DNA of 64,000 nucleotides from Cyrtodaria siliqua (GCA_037043455.1 JAWPHD010000005.1:930001-994000); one strand, 5' to 3'. Positions 1-11,275 are shown, numbered from the stretch's first letter. The notes: generated from the letters alone by a model not told the origin. A program made the numbers and translations.

Positions 1-235
1 AGTGGTGCTACATTTGCTATGGTCCAATCTTTAAGTACTTTCTCAGCTGCCTGAGGACTAGTGGCTGATCTTGTCTGGGCCTGCAGCTTTGCCAGGTTAA
101 GACCATTTAAAAAAGTCCTGGTAGGAATTCTGAGGAGCATATATCTGATGAGAGCCATTATTCGGTACCAATACGGACATCAGTTTTTTACAAAACGGTG
201 TGTGGAATTCACCAATCGTGTTCATTACCGAACAA
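1..235 (-). pseudogene. Decayed LINE reverse transcriptase fragment
   Basis: Read on the minus strand, this piece gives AGPDKIS followed about 20 residues later by DWTIANVAP. Those are the conserved blocks just upstream of the catalytic palm in non-LTR reverse transcriptases. The two blocks lie in different frames, so at least one frameshift separates them, and stop codons occur between. The fragment runs off the left edge of the window, so more of the element may lie outside. The clade (CR1, Jockey or similar) cannot be fixed from so little. The open frame on the plus strand here (61-258) is a shadow of this match. Confidence 0.5.
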
Positions 236-247
236 AGATTAACTCTG

Positions 248-571
248 CTCCCAACTAAATTCCATAATGTTTATTTCGCTCTTCGTGGCATTTAATTTTA
301 TTAGATACTGGGACCATACGCCGTACGACATGGGGAAGAAAGATACTCCATGTCCACCGCCATATGCATGCCATCTTTAGGATGGTTAAACTTTTGTACT
401 ATTGATTTTATTAATATTGAGTTCTGCTCAACCCGGGGCTAGAGGGCGTGAGCGGTAGCTAGCAATTTTTTCACTACCGCTCATGAACAGTCTCAATCAA
501 ACCGAGACTGCAATATTTCGTATGTGTCGTTTTCGGCCGTTTCCAAAGGTCCATTATCATACTCTTTTTTG
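248..571 (+). repeat. Dispersed repeat family X, copy 1
   Basis: Most complete copy of a roughly 320-bp repeat occurring five times in this window (also 26666-26938 minus, 33865-34330, 48545-49260 and 54958-55283). It begins CTCCCAACTAAATTCCAT and ends CCATTATCATACTCTTTT. The middle holds CAACCCGGGGCTAGAGGG and then an imperfect hairpin, GAGCGGTAG pairing with CTACCGCTC across a short AT loop. No terminal inverted repeat, tRNA-like promoter or coding frame was seen, so its class is unknown. Sequence left of 248 and right of 571 is not shared with the 54958 copy, which sets the approximate ends. Confidence 0.8.
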
Positions 572-1033
572 AAAACCTTGAGTTTATGAGATTGTCTTTA
601 CTTTTATGCGATTACTTACCTTTTGATTTTTTTGGACATGACAGCAAACTCTGGTTCTGGAATCCGTAACTACGGAGAATAGAAAAACAAGCAACCTGCA
701 ACGAATATCGTCTACCCACTCAGAAGCAAACCAATAATGTTAACACCCCAGGTTCATTTTCGCAACTTGGTTGAACTGTTCTTCTGTTAATTAAAATATA
801 TTTATTCCACTTCCCTATTTGCGGAAGTTTACTATTGGTTTACGGCGTCGTAATTAGGTTTTGTTTTTCACATAGCAATCTTAATGGACATCTGAAATTG
901 ATAAAACAAAATTTCAAACGCTGTCGATTTAGACTTCTAATTAGCGTGGTAACATACTTGGGATTAACTTTACTTTGATAATTGATTACGTGACTGTTCT
1001 CGTAGTATCCTATATCTGATGTACGTCCTATAA
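572..1033. other. Unassigned AT-rich DNA
   Basis: No coding frame of substance, tandem repeat or match to another part of the window was recognised. Short frames on the minus strand end in the neighbouring MITE and look fortuitous. Confidence 0.6.
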
Positions 1034-1527
1034 TGCAAGAGGTGTTCACCTTATAACGTAACACTTTTGCTTAAGATAATATTTTTCAGCGAAAGCGATT
1101 ATCATAAAAAAGTACGTGATTTAATTATGTAAAACTGTCAATTTAAAAAAATAACCTCCAATTTAACGCGGTTCGCTTTAAATAGGTGCATGCTACTTTA
1201 AACGTGTATGTTTATATTGCCGTAGAGTTTTAGCTTAAACCAGATAAGTCCAGTAATTAAATGCATATCATAATTGTTTAAAACTGTGTTTGCAACTTAA
1301 ATATGATCGAATGTTTGAATTTAAGATAAAAATATAAATGTTGAATTAAAAGTTTGAATTGTATCGCTATCGCAATATTAATAACTTGACAGATAACAGA
1401 ACAGTTTGCTTGTATTTTACCGCTGATTTTATCAATTAACCAGAATAAGCAATTTATACATAATTTGTTACACAAACAAATAAATAGATATTATTGCTGT
1501 ATTATCATATACCATATAAAGATATAT

Positions 1528-1884
1528 ATGGCAAGTGAAACGTTGCAATATTCATTAATTGCTCACCTATATTGTATATTACCCATTCATATTCTATATT
1601 GTGTTATTTATATTCTTTCATTATTCATTCATATTCTATATTTTTTTATTTATTTTATATAACTGGTATATTTATCTTTATATTTTGTCATGTATATTCT
1701 ATAATTTTTCATTTACATTCTATATCATCATTTGTATTCTATAATATTATATATATATCAGTGATTTTTCTATATGCATATTGTATAAATGCACATTCAT
1801 ATTGTATAATTCCATATTTATGTATAATAAAGAGTTTGCATTCATATTGTATAATTGCATACAGGGTAGAGTTTGTAACAACGC
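1528..1884 (+). repeat. Left long terminal inverted repeat with AT-rich array
   Basis: After the ATGGCAAGTG terminus come degenerate repeats of motifs such as ATTCATATTCTATA and ATTCATATTGTATAA, ending near GGGTAGAGTTTGTAACAA. The same order occurs inverted at 10945-11275. Overlapping plus-strand frames of 61-115 codons here are by-products of the low-complexity sequence. Confidence 0.7.
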
Positions 1885-2351
1885 ATTTGGAAATATGGCA
1901 GTGCCCACAGACACGCTAGGTTGTCTGGGAAGTACAATAAAGCAACGTTTGGCCTACCATAAGCGTGAGTGTCTCACTGACTGTTGGTGCATTAAAATCG
2001 AGGGGGTGGAGGAGAGGGTGTTAGGGGTTTGGGGTGGAGATGGAGGTTTAATTGTAAAATATTACGAAAGTGGACTGTTTGCAATAACGTTCAGAATAAC
2101 GTTTCGCAAACAAAAATCTTGAAATCCGCCCAAAGAACTATTTCGAGGTCTTTCCAAACTCGTTAGGATGCATCATTTTATCAGGGTTTTTATATATACA
2201 AACCCTGATTTTATTTTAAAAAGTAATCTAAGAGTACTTGTCCCAATACCCCCTAGAAACTTCGCATCTGTGGACCTCAATTGATTGGCCCTACAGCTTA
2301 AAATCGGCCAGCTACGCCCCTGCTCAGTGAGAATTCATCCAACATTTTAAA
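1885..2351. other. Interior of 9.75-kb element with a hairpin
   Basis: Unassigned sequence except for a perfect 10-bp inverted repeat: ATCAGGGTTT at 2180-2189 and AAACCCTGAT at 2200-2209, separated by a 10-base AT loop. A purine-rich GGGGTGGAGGAGAGGGTG tract lies near 1999-2020. No protein similarity was recognised in the plus-strand frame 1781-2122. Confidence 0.55.
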
Positions 2352-3467
2352 TACGAGAGGCGCCCCACTTATATTTGAACACTTTTTTTTAAGGTGGGTT
2401 TTTTCAGCGGAAGTGATTGTCATAAAAAATACGTGATTTAATGATGTGAAACTGTCATTTAGAACGTATGCATTTAAAAATAATATCCAATTTCACGCGG
2501 TCCTTTTTAAATTGCATTTTGAATAAAGTGTACACCATTTTCTAATTTGAAGCCTATATGTTGCTGTTGCCGTGGAGTTTTACCTTAAACCAAATAATTG
2601 CACTAAATGCATATCATAATTGTTTAAACCTGTGTTTATAATTTAAATATGATCGTATGTTTTATTTTAAGACAAAAATATAGATGCTGAATTAAAAGCT
2701 CGACTTTTTATCGCAATATTAAAACATTGACAGATAATAGGAAAATTTGCTCCTAGGTAATTTTACACAACTGATACTTTTATAAATTAACCAAAATAAC
2801 TGTTTTTATCATATTTTGTGATATAAAAACATGAACAGTTATTGTTGATGTATATCATATATGTATATCGTATACCTTATAAAGATATATTTGGTAAACA
2901 AATATATTATTTGTATCATTATTTGCAAATGTGTGTGTTTTGACCCTTAATTTTAAGTTATATATTTTTCTATCTTTTCTTTTGAGAAACTTATGAAACT
3001 TGTTTTTTATAGCGGAGGAAGTCACAAAAATGCCTGCAGTTAATGTTTTGAACTAGACGCTTTCGTAAATTTAGTCATTTTCATAGTTGAATTTCATGTT
3101 AATTTTCGCTAAAATCTTGAAAATCAACAAATTAAAAAAAAATGCATATTACACTTTTCTACGTTCAGGCATGGACATATCGGATTACTATAACCTTTAA
3201 CGATATTTTAAAAACATTTGTGTTAAAATTTGTATTACAGTTATTTTTTTAATTGACGATTTTTGCTTCAAAATGTCATTCTCTACCCATTTTCAAAAAT
3301 GCGGATGCAGCAACATTAGGAAGCACATAATAGTGCCTGTCATAATGTTTCATATCGAAGGAATCATTAGACTTGACATTACAATCAACATATTCGGCCA
3401 GAATTTCAAGATAGTTGATTTAGTTACACAATAAAAGTGTTCAAATATAAGTGGGGCGCCTCTCGTA
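2352..3467. mobile_element. 1,116-bp MITE with perfect 35-bp inverted termini
   Basis: The 35 bases at 2352-2386 (starting TACGAGAGGCGCCCCACTT) are the exact reverse complement of 3433-3467. The interior has no meaningful open frame, so it is non-autonomous. Its left half (about 2398-2890) matches 1081-1527, and its right half (about 2900-3432) matches 11290-11602 plus 12427-12647. It is therefore a much better preserved relative of the split MITE surrounding it. A TA dinucleotide is at each outer edge, but no longer target duplication is visible, so the superfamily stays open. Confidence 0.85.
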
Positions 3468-4134
3468 CCTATTCTGACGCTGAAATGTTGATGAATTAGT
3501 CTGACTATTTGTTAATAACTAATCAGAAAAGACGTTCCCTTATATCCACTTTCAACCTAGTTTTATTGCATTTAAGGACTTAATTATGTTTTGGCAGATA
3601 GTGTGTACGCAGTTGCATAATATGCATACAGATAAATACACCCCTGTCTTTGAAGCGTTTCTTTTAATATATAATGTGGATGTTCGCGAGTCTATATCTT
3701 TTGGGTACTGAGCTATTTACCACTATGCTTGCTTTATGTTTATATGCTTGCTGTATATTCACCGGTGCGGGTTCGTGGATGTGATGTGGGGAGGATGCGG
3801 CGGAGCATAACCCGAGATTAGACTGAAACGAATTTCTGTTAGGCGGGGATTGGCTATTCCAGATAATCTCCGTACTCACCCTCAATTCCCCCGCTTTAAG
3901 AAGTGTATTTTTAAGACCAAAATACAGCCCTAGTTTAAAACAACAACAACAAATATCCTCTATTTATTCACTCCAAAGCAACACATATCGTCTATTTATG
4001 TTTGTCACGTGCGTACATAATGAATATTAATGAAAAGCCCAACTTTCCATATATTTTTATAGAACTTAGATTAGACGCTTGAATTAAGATCAGACTCTTT
4101 GCCTTGATCGCAGTTGAAATGCGCCGCTTTAAAT
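3468..4134. other. Unassigned DNA before the tandem duplication
   Basis: No gene or repeat recognised. It is the left neighbour of the first 3.1-kb unit and is not repeated ahead of the second or third unit, so it marks the outer edge of the duplication. The minus-strand frame at 3664-3885 has no recognisable domain. Confidence 0.55.
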
Positions 4135-4266
4135 AGATCTCACTACACACTTAGCTCCCTTGCATGTGACTGTAGGATGATTCTTACACCATAAAAAGTC
4201 GGGGTGTGTTCTTCGGTTTGAGATATTTTAATAATTGCCCATGGATATTTTCTTTTCTTGTTGCAG

Positions 4267-5107
4267 GTGAGAAAACAATATTGAGATTGGATGAACAGCG
4301 ATTAGACGACACTGACAGCAAAATGTGACACATTTGTGGGTGCTGAAAATGCGTATGAATTTAGGTGCAAACTGTTTAGTGAAAGCCGAAAAGAGTACCT
4401 TGACTGCCACCACTCACATTAAAAAAAAAACTGGGCTATGTACCAGATTTTGTGGATTTTTATGAGCAGCAGTAACTGTATTTTCCCAAAAAAATACTTT
4501 TAGACTGTAAATGCTTGATTCAGAATGGAAAATTGGACTTTACTGCCTATGGCCAACACAGTAAAATCGAAGTGTGTTGTGAGACCTTAACAGAAACAAT
4601 CAGCCAGACGCTTTCAGTACAGCTTTCATTGACACAGATCAATATTTCTGAGTTTGATGTTTTCAACTGTATGAAAAAGTTGAATTGAACATTTTCTGAT
4701 GAATTGCAATGAACTTTAGTTGGATTTGGCCATAATTTGGTGATTTTGCACATGAAAATGGACCATACTTTGATCAACATGGATTATTTTGTGTATGCTG
4801 TTTGTAGTGAACTCCCAAACCACTTCCGTAATGTCGATATGGATTCCAGGCGATGAAACATCCTGATGAAACGCAATATAAATGTTGTCAGTGCATATTT
4901 CAGTGCATACACATGTACATGCAGTATCAACTATTCCGCGAAAGATGGATATTCGACTGTATTTGCCAAAAAAGGTTTGTGCTTGCAAGTCGATAAATTG
5001 TTTCTGGAAGTTTAGTTCTCGTCTCTGTTGGGTTCAAATGGATACAATGTACCGACACTATGCCAGGGACATGTTCACGGAAAGCAGCTGCATATGGCAT
5101 CTAACAG
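4267..5107 (+). pseudogene. Exon-like remnant of unrecognised gene, unit 1
   Basis: The block is preceded by a pyrimidine-rich tract ending TTGTTGCAG and followed by the donor-like CAG|GTACGT. Translation gives a frame with few stops for such AT-rich DNA. Recognisable stretches include NAYEFRCKLFSESRKEYLDC, LGYVPDFVDFYEQ and MDYFVYAVCSELPNHFRNVD, separated by stops and at least one frameshift. At the start of this copy, EKTILRLDEQRLDDTDSKM reads open. I do not recognise a family. The pattern fits a decayed coding exon, possibly cargo or transposase of the surrounding 9.75-kb element. The 132-codon frame at 4882-5280 is in a different frame and crosses the donor site. Confidence 0.35.
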
Positions 5108-5160
5108 GTACGTGTTTGTATAGCAAATTATTTTTTTCAGCTATTGACAATATTAGAAAA

Positions 5161-5484
5161 ATACCCCTACCACTTATGCAGTGCAACAAATTTCAAAACC
5201 TCTGTTCGGTGTGTCTTATTTGTCGAGAATGTTCATCAAATATGATTATTAACTTAGTCGCTCTTCATTGTTTGCTTTGAAGTTGCGTGACAACCTTTTC
5301 CGAACCGCTGTGTCTTTTGGGAATACCCCTACCACTTATGCAGTGCAACAAATTTCAAAACCGCTGTTCGGTGTGTCTTATTTGTCGAGAATGTTCATCA
5401 AATATGTTTATTAACTTAGTCGCTCTTCATTGTTTGCTTTGAAGTTGCGTGACAACCTTTTCCGAACCGCTGTGTCTTTTGGGA
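5161..5484 (+). repeat. 162-bp direct duplication, unit 1
   Basis: Two adjacent copies of a 162-bp segment starting ATACCCCTACCACTTATGCA at 5161 and 5323, nearly identical. The same pair is present in the second large unit, so the small duplication came before the large one. Confidence 0.9.
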
Positions 5485-6182
5485 AGATTTGTCGTTTGCA
5501 GTTGCACATTTGTCGAGACACAAAATTGTTTCATGCTTGGTGTTAGCTGAATGAGGCGTTCCAGCTTTTAGCGCATTCATCTCATTTCTTGTATTCCATT
5601 TGTACGCAGGCAATTTGTTCTCTCGTGATACTTTTTCATGCGCATTTCATACAAATTTCGCGTCATGTCAAATAAAAAACATCTAATATATTGTGTGTCT
5701 GTTTATATATAGGAAAAAAATCCAGACAAAACTTTAATATACTGTTACATTCTTCATCGTCTCTTTTTACGTAAATTAAAAAGTGGCGTTAAAAGTGGTT
5801 TCGGTTCTGAATTCTGATTATAAATGTTATTTTGCACTAAGAAATAAAACTGTGCTAATATATGTTTGAATAAAACAAATGTACGCGAATTACATCATTG
5901 AAATTCAAGTGATTTCGCGTCATAATAAAACATTAAATTCTGGTTCTATCATTATTCACGGTAAAGATTGCCTGTGTCGCCTAGATTTTTTTCCCGCAGA
6001 TCTGTACTGAACTTATTTTTGGCATGTTACGTGTTGTGCTGCATTACGTATAGTATTATGCTGCTATCTTTTTCGCTCTGATCCGAATGGTCTGCATTCA
6101 ATTTTCACTGCTTTGAGTAGGTGAACAGTGTCGTCTGGAGAAACACTGCAGTCGGTCGCAAGCAGTTGATCATTGATTTTCA

Positions 6183-6238
6183 TTGACTGACTGACTGACT
6201 GACTGACTGACTGTGACTGACTGTGACTGACTGACTGT
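6183..6238 (+). repeat. (TGAC)n microsatellite, unit 1
   Basis: Tetranucleotide TGAC repeats with two GTGAC interruptions. The second large unit has the same microsatellite with one extra repeat. Confidence 0.95.
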
Positions 6239-6693
6239 AATTTGAGATGAATTAAACAACTATGTATGAAGTGCATGCAATGCGTTCAATGCGATTAATT
6301 AACAGTTTCGATATAACATGGATTGACAGACATTTTATGAAATATACCGATTGTTATAATGTCATAGGTTTTTAAGCTAAGCGCTGTTCATGTACATTTG
6401 GTAGCGTTATCTGTATTGTGATAATTTCTTGAAAACTAATCTGCATGCCGGTGGTTTTAGGTTTTTTTCTGCTTTTAGCAAGTTGTGGGGTCATTTAGTG
6501 TTTCCTAGTTAACTCCCCTGCTGGTTTTTATGTATTTGTTCCCCTTTTAAATCACTGTTGGGTATATTTTCTGATTTTTTCCCTAAATTTTGTTTTATAA
6601 AATGGCTAGGTTTTCAAATAGTAATATTTAGCAACATTATTATCAATATTGTAATCATGTGCTAAGTAAAAGCCATTTTATCTTTTTATACAG

Positions 6694-6802
6694 GAAGCTG
6701 GTAGAAGATGCCAATTTGAGAGTTGAAGGTAGGGCTTGTTTTATTGGAGCCATGCCTGTGAAGACATCAACTTGAATGGCCTTTTATGACATTGGAGGAC
6801 AG
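6694..6802 (+). pseudogene. Short exon-like block, unit 1
   Basis: A 109-bp block after a pyrimidine-rich TATCTTTTTATACAG and before CAG|GTAATA. One frame reads KLVEDANLRVEGRACFIGAM, then a single stop, then MAFYDIGGQ up to the donor. With the exon-like block at 7388 in the next unit it would bracket a GT-AG intron of about 585 bp. The boundary between large units therefore lies inside a possible intron. Family not recognised. Confidence 0.3.
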
Positions 6803-7387
6803 GTAATATAATAAACTATTTTTGACTAGAAAATAAGTCTAACCACTACTTCTGTTTCATAAAGCATCAGTTAATAAAAAATAAATAAAAAATAAAAAAT
6901 ATCATATATGGGCATAAGTGAACAATTAATAAATTAAGAAACACTGCCTGAAAGACAAACATAACACTTTTTTTATATTATATACATATCCAACACAAAT
7001 CCTACAGAATTTAAGAACACAATCTCTTAGAATACAAAAGTTACTGAATAATTTCTACTCTTGATTCAGATTAAAATTCCTGATTGTTTTGCTCCATGAA
7101 TATGGCCCGAAGCAAACTGATGCATGTTGCATTTTGAGCCGTAAACTCATGTAATCTATGACAAAAGTATCTATAAACTTTTTTTTTTGTTATAGTCACC
7201 TATAGTTGTTGCGGGCATGATTTTTAAGACATGCACGCACATGAGCCCCCCTTGAAGATCTCACTACACACTTAGCTCCCTTGCATGTGACTGTAGGATG
7301 ATTCTTACACCATAAAAAGTAGGGGTGTGTTTTTCGGTTTGAGATATTTTAATAATTGCCCATGGATATTTTCTTTTCTTGTTGCAG

Positions 7388-8234
7388 GTGAGAAAACAAT
7401 AGTGTGAGATTAGATGAACAGCGATTAGACGACACTGACAGCAAAATGTGACACATTTGTGGGTGCTCAAAATGCGTATGAATTTAGGTGCAAACTGTTT
7501 AGTGAAAGCCGAAAAGAGTACCTTGACTGCCACCACTCACATTGAAAAAAAACAAAACTGGGCTATGTACCAGATTTTGTGGATTTTTATGAGCAGCAGT
7601 AACTGTATTTTCCCAAAAAAATACTTTTAGACTGTAAATGCTTGATTCAGAATGGAAAATTGGACTTTACTGCCTATGGCCAACACAGTAAAATCGAAGT
7701 GTGTTGTGAGACCTTAACAGAAACAATCAGCCAGACGCTTTCAGTACAGCTTTCATTGACACAGATCAATATTTCTTAGTTTGATGTTTTCAACTGTATG
7801 AAAAAGTTGAATTGAACATTTTCTGATGAATTGCAATGAACTTTAGTTGGATTTGGCCATAAATTAGTGATTTTGCACATGAAAATGGACCATACTTTGA
7901 TCAACATGGATTATTTTGTGTATGCTGTTTGTAGTGAACTCCCAAACCACTTCCGTAATGTCGATATGGATTCCAGGCGATGAAACATCCTGATGAAACG
8001 CAATATAAATGTTGTCAGTGCATATTTCAGTGCATACACATGTACATGCAGTATCAACTATTCCGCGAAAGATGGATATTCGACTGTATTTGCCAAAAGA
8101 GGTTTGTGCTTGCAAGTCGATAAATTGTTTCTGGAAGTTTAGTTCTCGTCTCTGTTGGGTTCAAATGGATACAATGTACCGACACTATGCCAGGGACATG
8201 TTCACGGAAAGCAGCTTCATATGGCATCTAACAG
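7388..8234 (+). pseudogene. Exon-like remnant of unrecognised gene, unit 2
   Basis: Counterpart of 4267-5107 with the same TTGTTGCAG acceptor-like and CAG|GTACGT donor-like edges. Small indels near the start put stops into the frame that is open in unit 1. The remainder keeps the same low-stop frame, so both copies are broken but not in identical ways. Confidence 0.35.
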
Positions 8235-8287
8235 GTACGTGTTTGTATAGCAAATTATTTTTTTCAGCTATTGACAATATTAGAAAA

Positions 8288-8611
8288 ATACCCCTACCAC
8301 TTATGCAGTGCAACAAATTTCAAAACCTCTGTTCGGTGTGTCTTATTTGTCGAGAATGTTCATCAAATATGATTATTAACTTAGTCGCTCTTCATTGTTT
8401 GCTTTGAAGTTGCGTGACAACCTTTTCCGAACCGCTGTGTCTTTTGGGAATACCCCTACCACTTATGCAGTGCAACAAATTTCAAAACCGCTGTTCGGTG
8501 TGTCTTATTTGTCGAGAATGTTCATCAAATATGTTTATTAACTTAGTCGCTCTTCATTGTTTGCTTTGAAGTTGCGTGACAACCTTTTCCGAACCGCTGT
8601 GTCTTTTGGGA
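8288..8611 (+). repeat. 162-bp direct duplication, unit 2
   Basis: Same pair as at 5161-5484, starting at 8288 and 8450 with a 162-bp period. Confidence 0.9.
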
Positions 8612-9308
8612 AGATTTGTCGTTTGCAGTTGCACATTTGTCGAGACACAAAATTGTTTCATGCTTGGTGTTAGCTGAATGAGGCGTTCCAGCTTTTAGCG
8701 CATTCATCTCATTTCTTGTATTCCATTTGTACGCAGGCAATTTGTTCTCTCGTGATACTTTTTCATGCGCATTTCATACAAATTTCGCGTCATGTCAAAT
8801 AAAAAACATCTAATATATTGTGTGTCTGTTTATATATAGGAAAAAAATCCTGACAAAACTTTAATATACTGTTACATTCTTCATCGTCTCTTTTTACGTA
8901 AATTAAAAAGTGGCGTTAAAAGTGGTTTCGGTTCTGAATTCTGATTATAAATGTTATTTTGCACTATGAAATAAAACTGTGCTAATATATGTTTGAATAA
9001 AAAAAATGTACGCGAATTACATCATTGAAATTCAAGTGATTTCGCGTCATAATAAAACATTAAATTCTGGTTCTATCATTATTCACGGTAAAGATTGCCT
9101 GTGTCGCCTAGATTTTTTTCCCGCAGATCTGTACTGAACTTATTTTTGGCATGTTACGTGTTGTGCTGCATTACGTATAGTATTATGCTGCTATCTTTTT
9201 CGCTCTGATCCGAATGGTCTGCATTCAATTTTCACTGCTTTGAGTAGGTGTACAGTGTCGTCTGGAGAAACACTGCAGTCGGTCGCAAGCAGTTGATCAT
9301 TGATTTTC

Positions 9309-9368
9309 ATTGACTGACTGACTGACTGACTGACTGACTGACTGTGACTGACTGTGACTGACTGACTG
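9309..9368 (+). repeat. (TGAC)n microsatellite, unit 2
   Basis: Same TGAC tract as in unit 1, one repeat longer, which accounts for part of the length difference between units. Confidence 0.95.
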
Positions 9369-9824
9369 TAATTTGAGATGAATTAAACAACTATGTATGA
9401 AGTGCATGCAATGCGTTCAATGCGATTAATTAACAGTTTCGATATAACATGGATTGACAGACATTTTATGAAATATACCGATTGTTATAATTTCATAGGT
9501 TTTTAAGCTAAGCGCTGTTCATGTACATTTGGTAGCGTTATCTGTATTGTGATAATTTCTTGAAAACTAATCTGCATGCCGGTGGTTTTAGTTTTTTCTT
9601 CTGCTTTTAGCAAGTTGTGGGGTCATTTAGTGTTTCCTAGTTAACTCCCCTGCTGGTTTTTATGTATTTGTTCCCCTTTTAAATCACTGTTGGGTATATT
9701 TTCTGATTTTTTCCCTAAATTTTGTTTTAAAAATGGCTAGGTTTTCAAATAGTAATATTTAGCAACATTATTATCAATATTGTAATCATGTGCTAGGTAA
9801 AAGCCATTTTATCTTTTTATACAG

Positions 9825-9933
9825 GAAGCTGGTAGAAGATGCCAATTTGAGAGTTGAAGGTAGGGCTTGTTTTATTGGAGCCATGCCTGTGAAGACATCA
9901 ACTTGAATGGCCTTTTATGACATTGGAGGACAG
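9825..9933 (+). pseudogene. Short exon-like block, unit 2
   Basis: Counterpart of 6694-6802, identical in length and edges (TATACAG before, CAG|GTAATA after). The following exon-like block in copy 3 starts at 10520 but is cut off by the end of the array at about 10845. Confidence 0.3.
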
Positions 9934-10387
9934 GTAATATAATAAACTATTTTTGACTAGAAAATAAGTCTAACCACTACTTCTGTTTCATAAAGCATCA
10001 GTTAATAAAAAATAAATAAAAAATAAAAAATATCATATATGGGCATAAGTGAACAATTAATAAATTAAGAAACACTGCCTGAAAGACAAACATAACACTT
10101 TTTTTATATTATATACATATCCAACACAAATCCTACAGAATTTAAGAACACAATCTCTTAGAATACAAAAATTACTGAATAATTTCTACTCTTGATTCAG
10201 ATTAAAATTCCTGATTGTTTTGCTCCATGAATATGGCCCGAAGCAAACTGATGCATGTTGCATTTTGAGCCGTAAACTCATGTAATCTATGACAAAAGTA
10301 TCTATAAACTTTTTTTTTTTGTTATAGTCACCTATAGTTGTTGCGGGCATGATTTTTAAGACATGCACGCACATGAGCCCCCCTTGA

Positions 10388-10845
10388 AGATCTCACTACA
10401 CACTTAGATCCCTTGCATGTGACTGTAGGATGATTCTTACACCATAAAAAGTAGGGGTGTGTTTTTCGGTTTGAGATATTTTAATAATTGCCCATGGATA
10501 TTTTCTTTTCTTGTTGCAGGTGAGAAAACAATAGTGTGAGATTAGATGAACAGCGATTAGACGACACTGACAGCAAAATGTGACACATTTGTGGGTGCTC
10601 AAAATGCGTATGAATTTAGGTGCAAACTGTTTAGTGAAAGCCGAAAAGAGTACCTTGACTGCCACCACTCACATTGAAAAAAAACAACTGGGCTATGTAC
10701 CAGATTTTGTGGATTTTTATGAGCAGCAGTAACTGTATTTTCCCAAAAAAATACTTTTAGACTGTAAATGCTTGATTCAGAATGGAAAATTGGACTTTAC
10801 TGCCTATGGCCAACACAGTAAAATCGAAGTGTGTTGTAAGACCTT
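10388..10845 (+). repeat. 3.1-kb tandem unit, truncated copy 3
   Basis: First 458 bp of a third unit, matching copy 2 closely until AGACCTT at about 10845. Unrelated sequence then leads into the right terminal repeat. It contains the acceptor-like TTGTTGCAG at 10511-10519 and the first part of the exon-like block. Confidence 0.93.
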
Positions 10846-10944
10846 TACGTGCGCAATTTTTGTTTGACTGTCGCTTGTTTGAGTGAAACGGGACATGCGC
10901 AATGAAGCAGTCTTGCCATTATTTCACTACCATCCAATCAAAAA

Positions 10945-11275
10945 CCTTGTAACAAACTCTACCCAGCAGGCAATTATACAATATGAATACCAAAAATGTT
11001 CGCAAATAAATATGAAATTATACAATAGGAATGAGCATGTATACAATATACATATAGAGAAACCATACATATATAAAATATTATGGAATACACATGATGA
11101 TATGGAATATAAATGAACAATTCTAGAATATAAATGACAAATATACAATATAGATAGATCTGATATAGAATATAAATGAGTATAAAGAATGTAAATGAAT
11201 TATTATAAACTATAAATGACAAAGTATACAATATAAATGAGAAATTATCGAATATCGCAACGTTGCACTTGCCAT
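10945..11275 (-). repeat. Right long terminal inverted repeat with AT-rich array
   Basis: Inverted counterpart of 1528-1884: TTGTAACAAACTCTACCC at the inner edge, degenerate AT-rich repeats of ATACAATATAAATGA type, and GCAACGTTGCACTTGCCAT at the outer edge. Confidence 0.7.

Larger units (their letters stand above)
4135..7255 (+). repeat. 3.1-kb tandem unit, copy 1
   Basis: The unit begins AGATCTCACTACACACTTAG and runs 3,121 bp to the next occurrence of that start at 7256. Copies 1 and 2 differ only by scattered substitutions and small indels over the whole length. Copy 1 has a few private differences near its start, such as AATATTGAGATTGG where copies 2 and 3 share AATAGTGTGAGATTAG. It includes a 162-bp internal duplication, a TGAC microsatellite and two exon-like blocks. 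Confidence 0.95.
7256..10387 (+). repeat. 3.1-kb tandem unit, copy 2
   Basis: 3,132 bp, starting and ending at the same AGATCTCACTACAC junction as copy 1. Its first 450 bp is closer to copy 3 than to copy 1. Either a very recent duplication or an assembly duplication would give this near-identity. Confidence 0.95.
1528..11275. mobile_element. 9.75-kb terminal-inverted-repeat element of unknown family
   Basis: The termini are ATGGCAAGTGAAACGTTGC at 1528 and its inverted counterpart ending at 11275, with 2 differences in the first 26 bases. The inverted similarity continues through an AT-rich array to about 1884 on the left and 10945 on the right. Flanks are AGATATAT (1520-1527) and AGATATCT (11276-11283), 7 of 8 matching. 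The reference MITE at 2352-3467 has this octamer once at the equivalent point, so the insertion point is supported by an empty site. An 8-bp duplication is known for hAT, KDZ/Zisupton and some Mutator-like elements, but no transposase of these families was recognised. The interior holds a MITE, a 3.1-kb tandem duplication and exon-like remnants. Confidence 0.6.

Noticed and set aside
4882..8407. Twin 132-codon frames (4882-5280 and 8009-8407)
   Set aside because: They cross the donor-like site and the internal 162-bp duplication and are in a different frame from the low-stop exon-like reading. Identity between them only reflects the 3.1-kb duplication.
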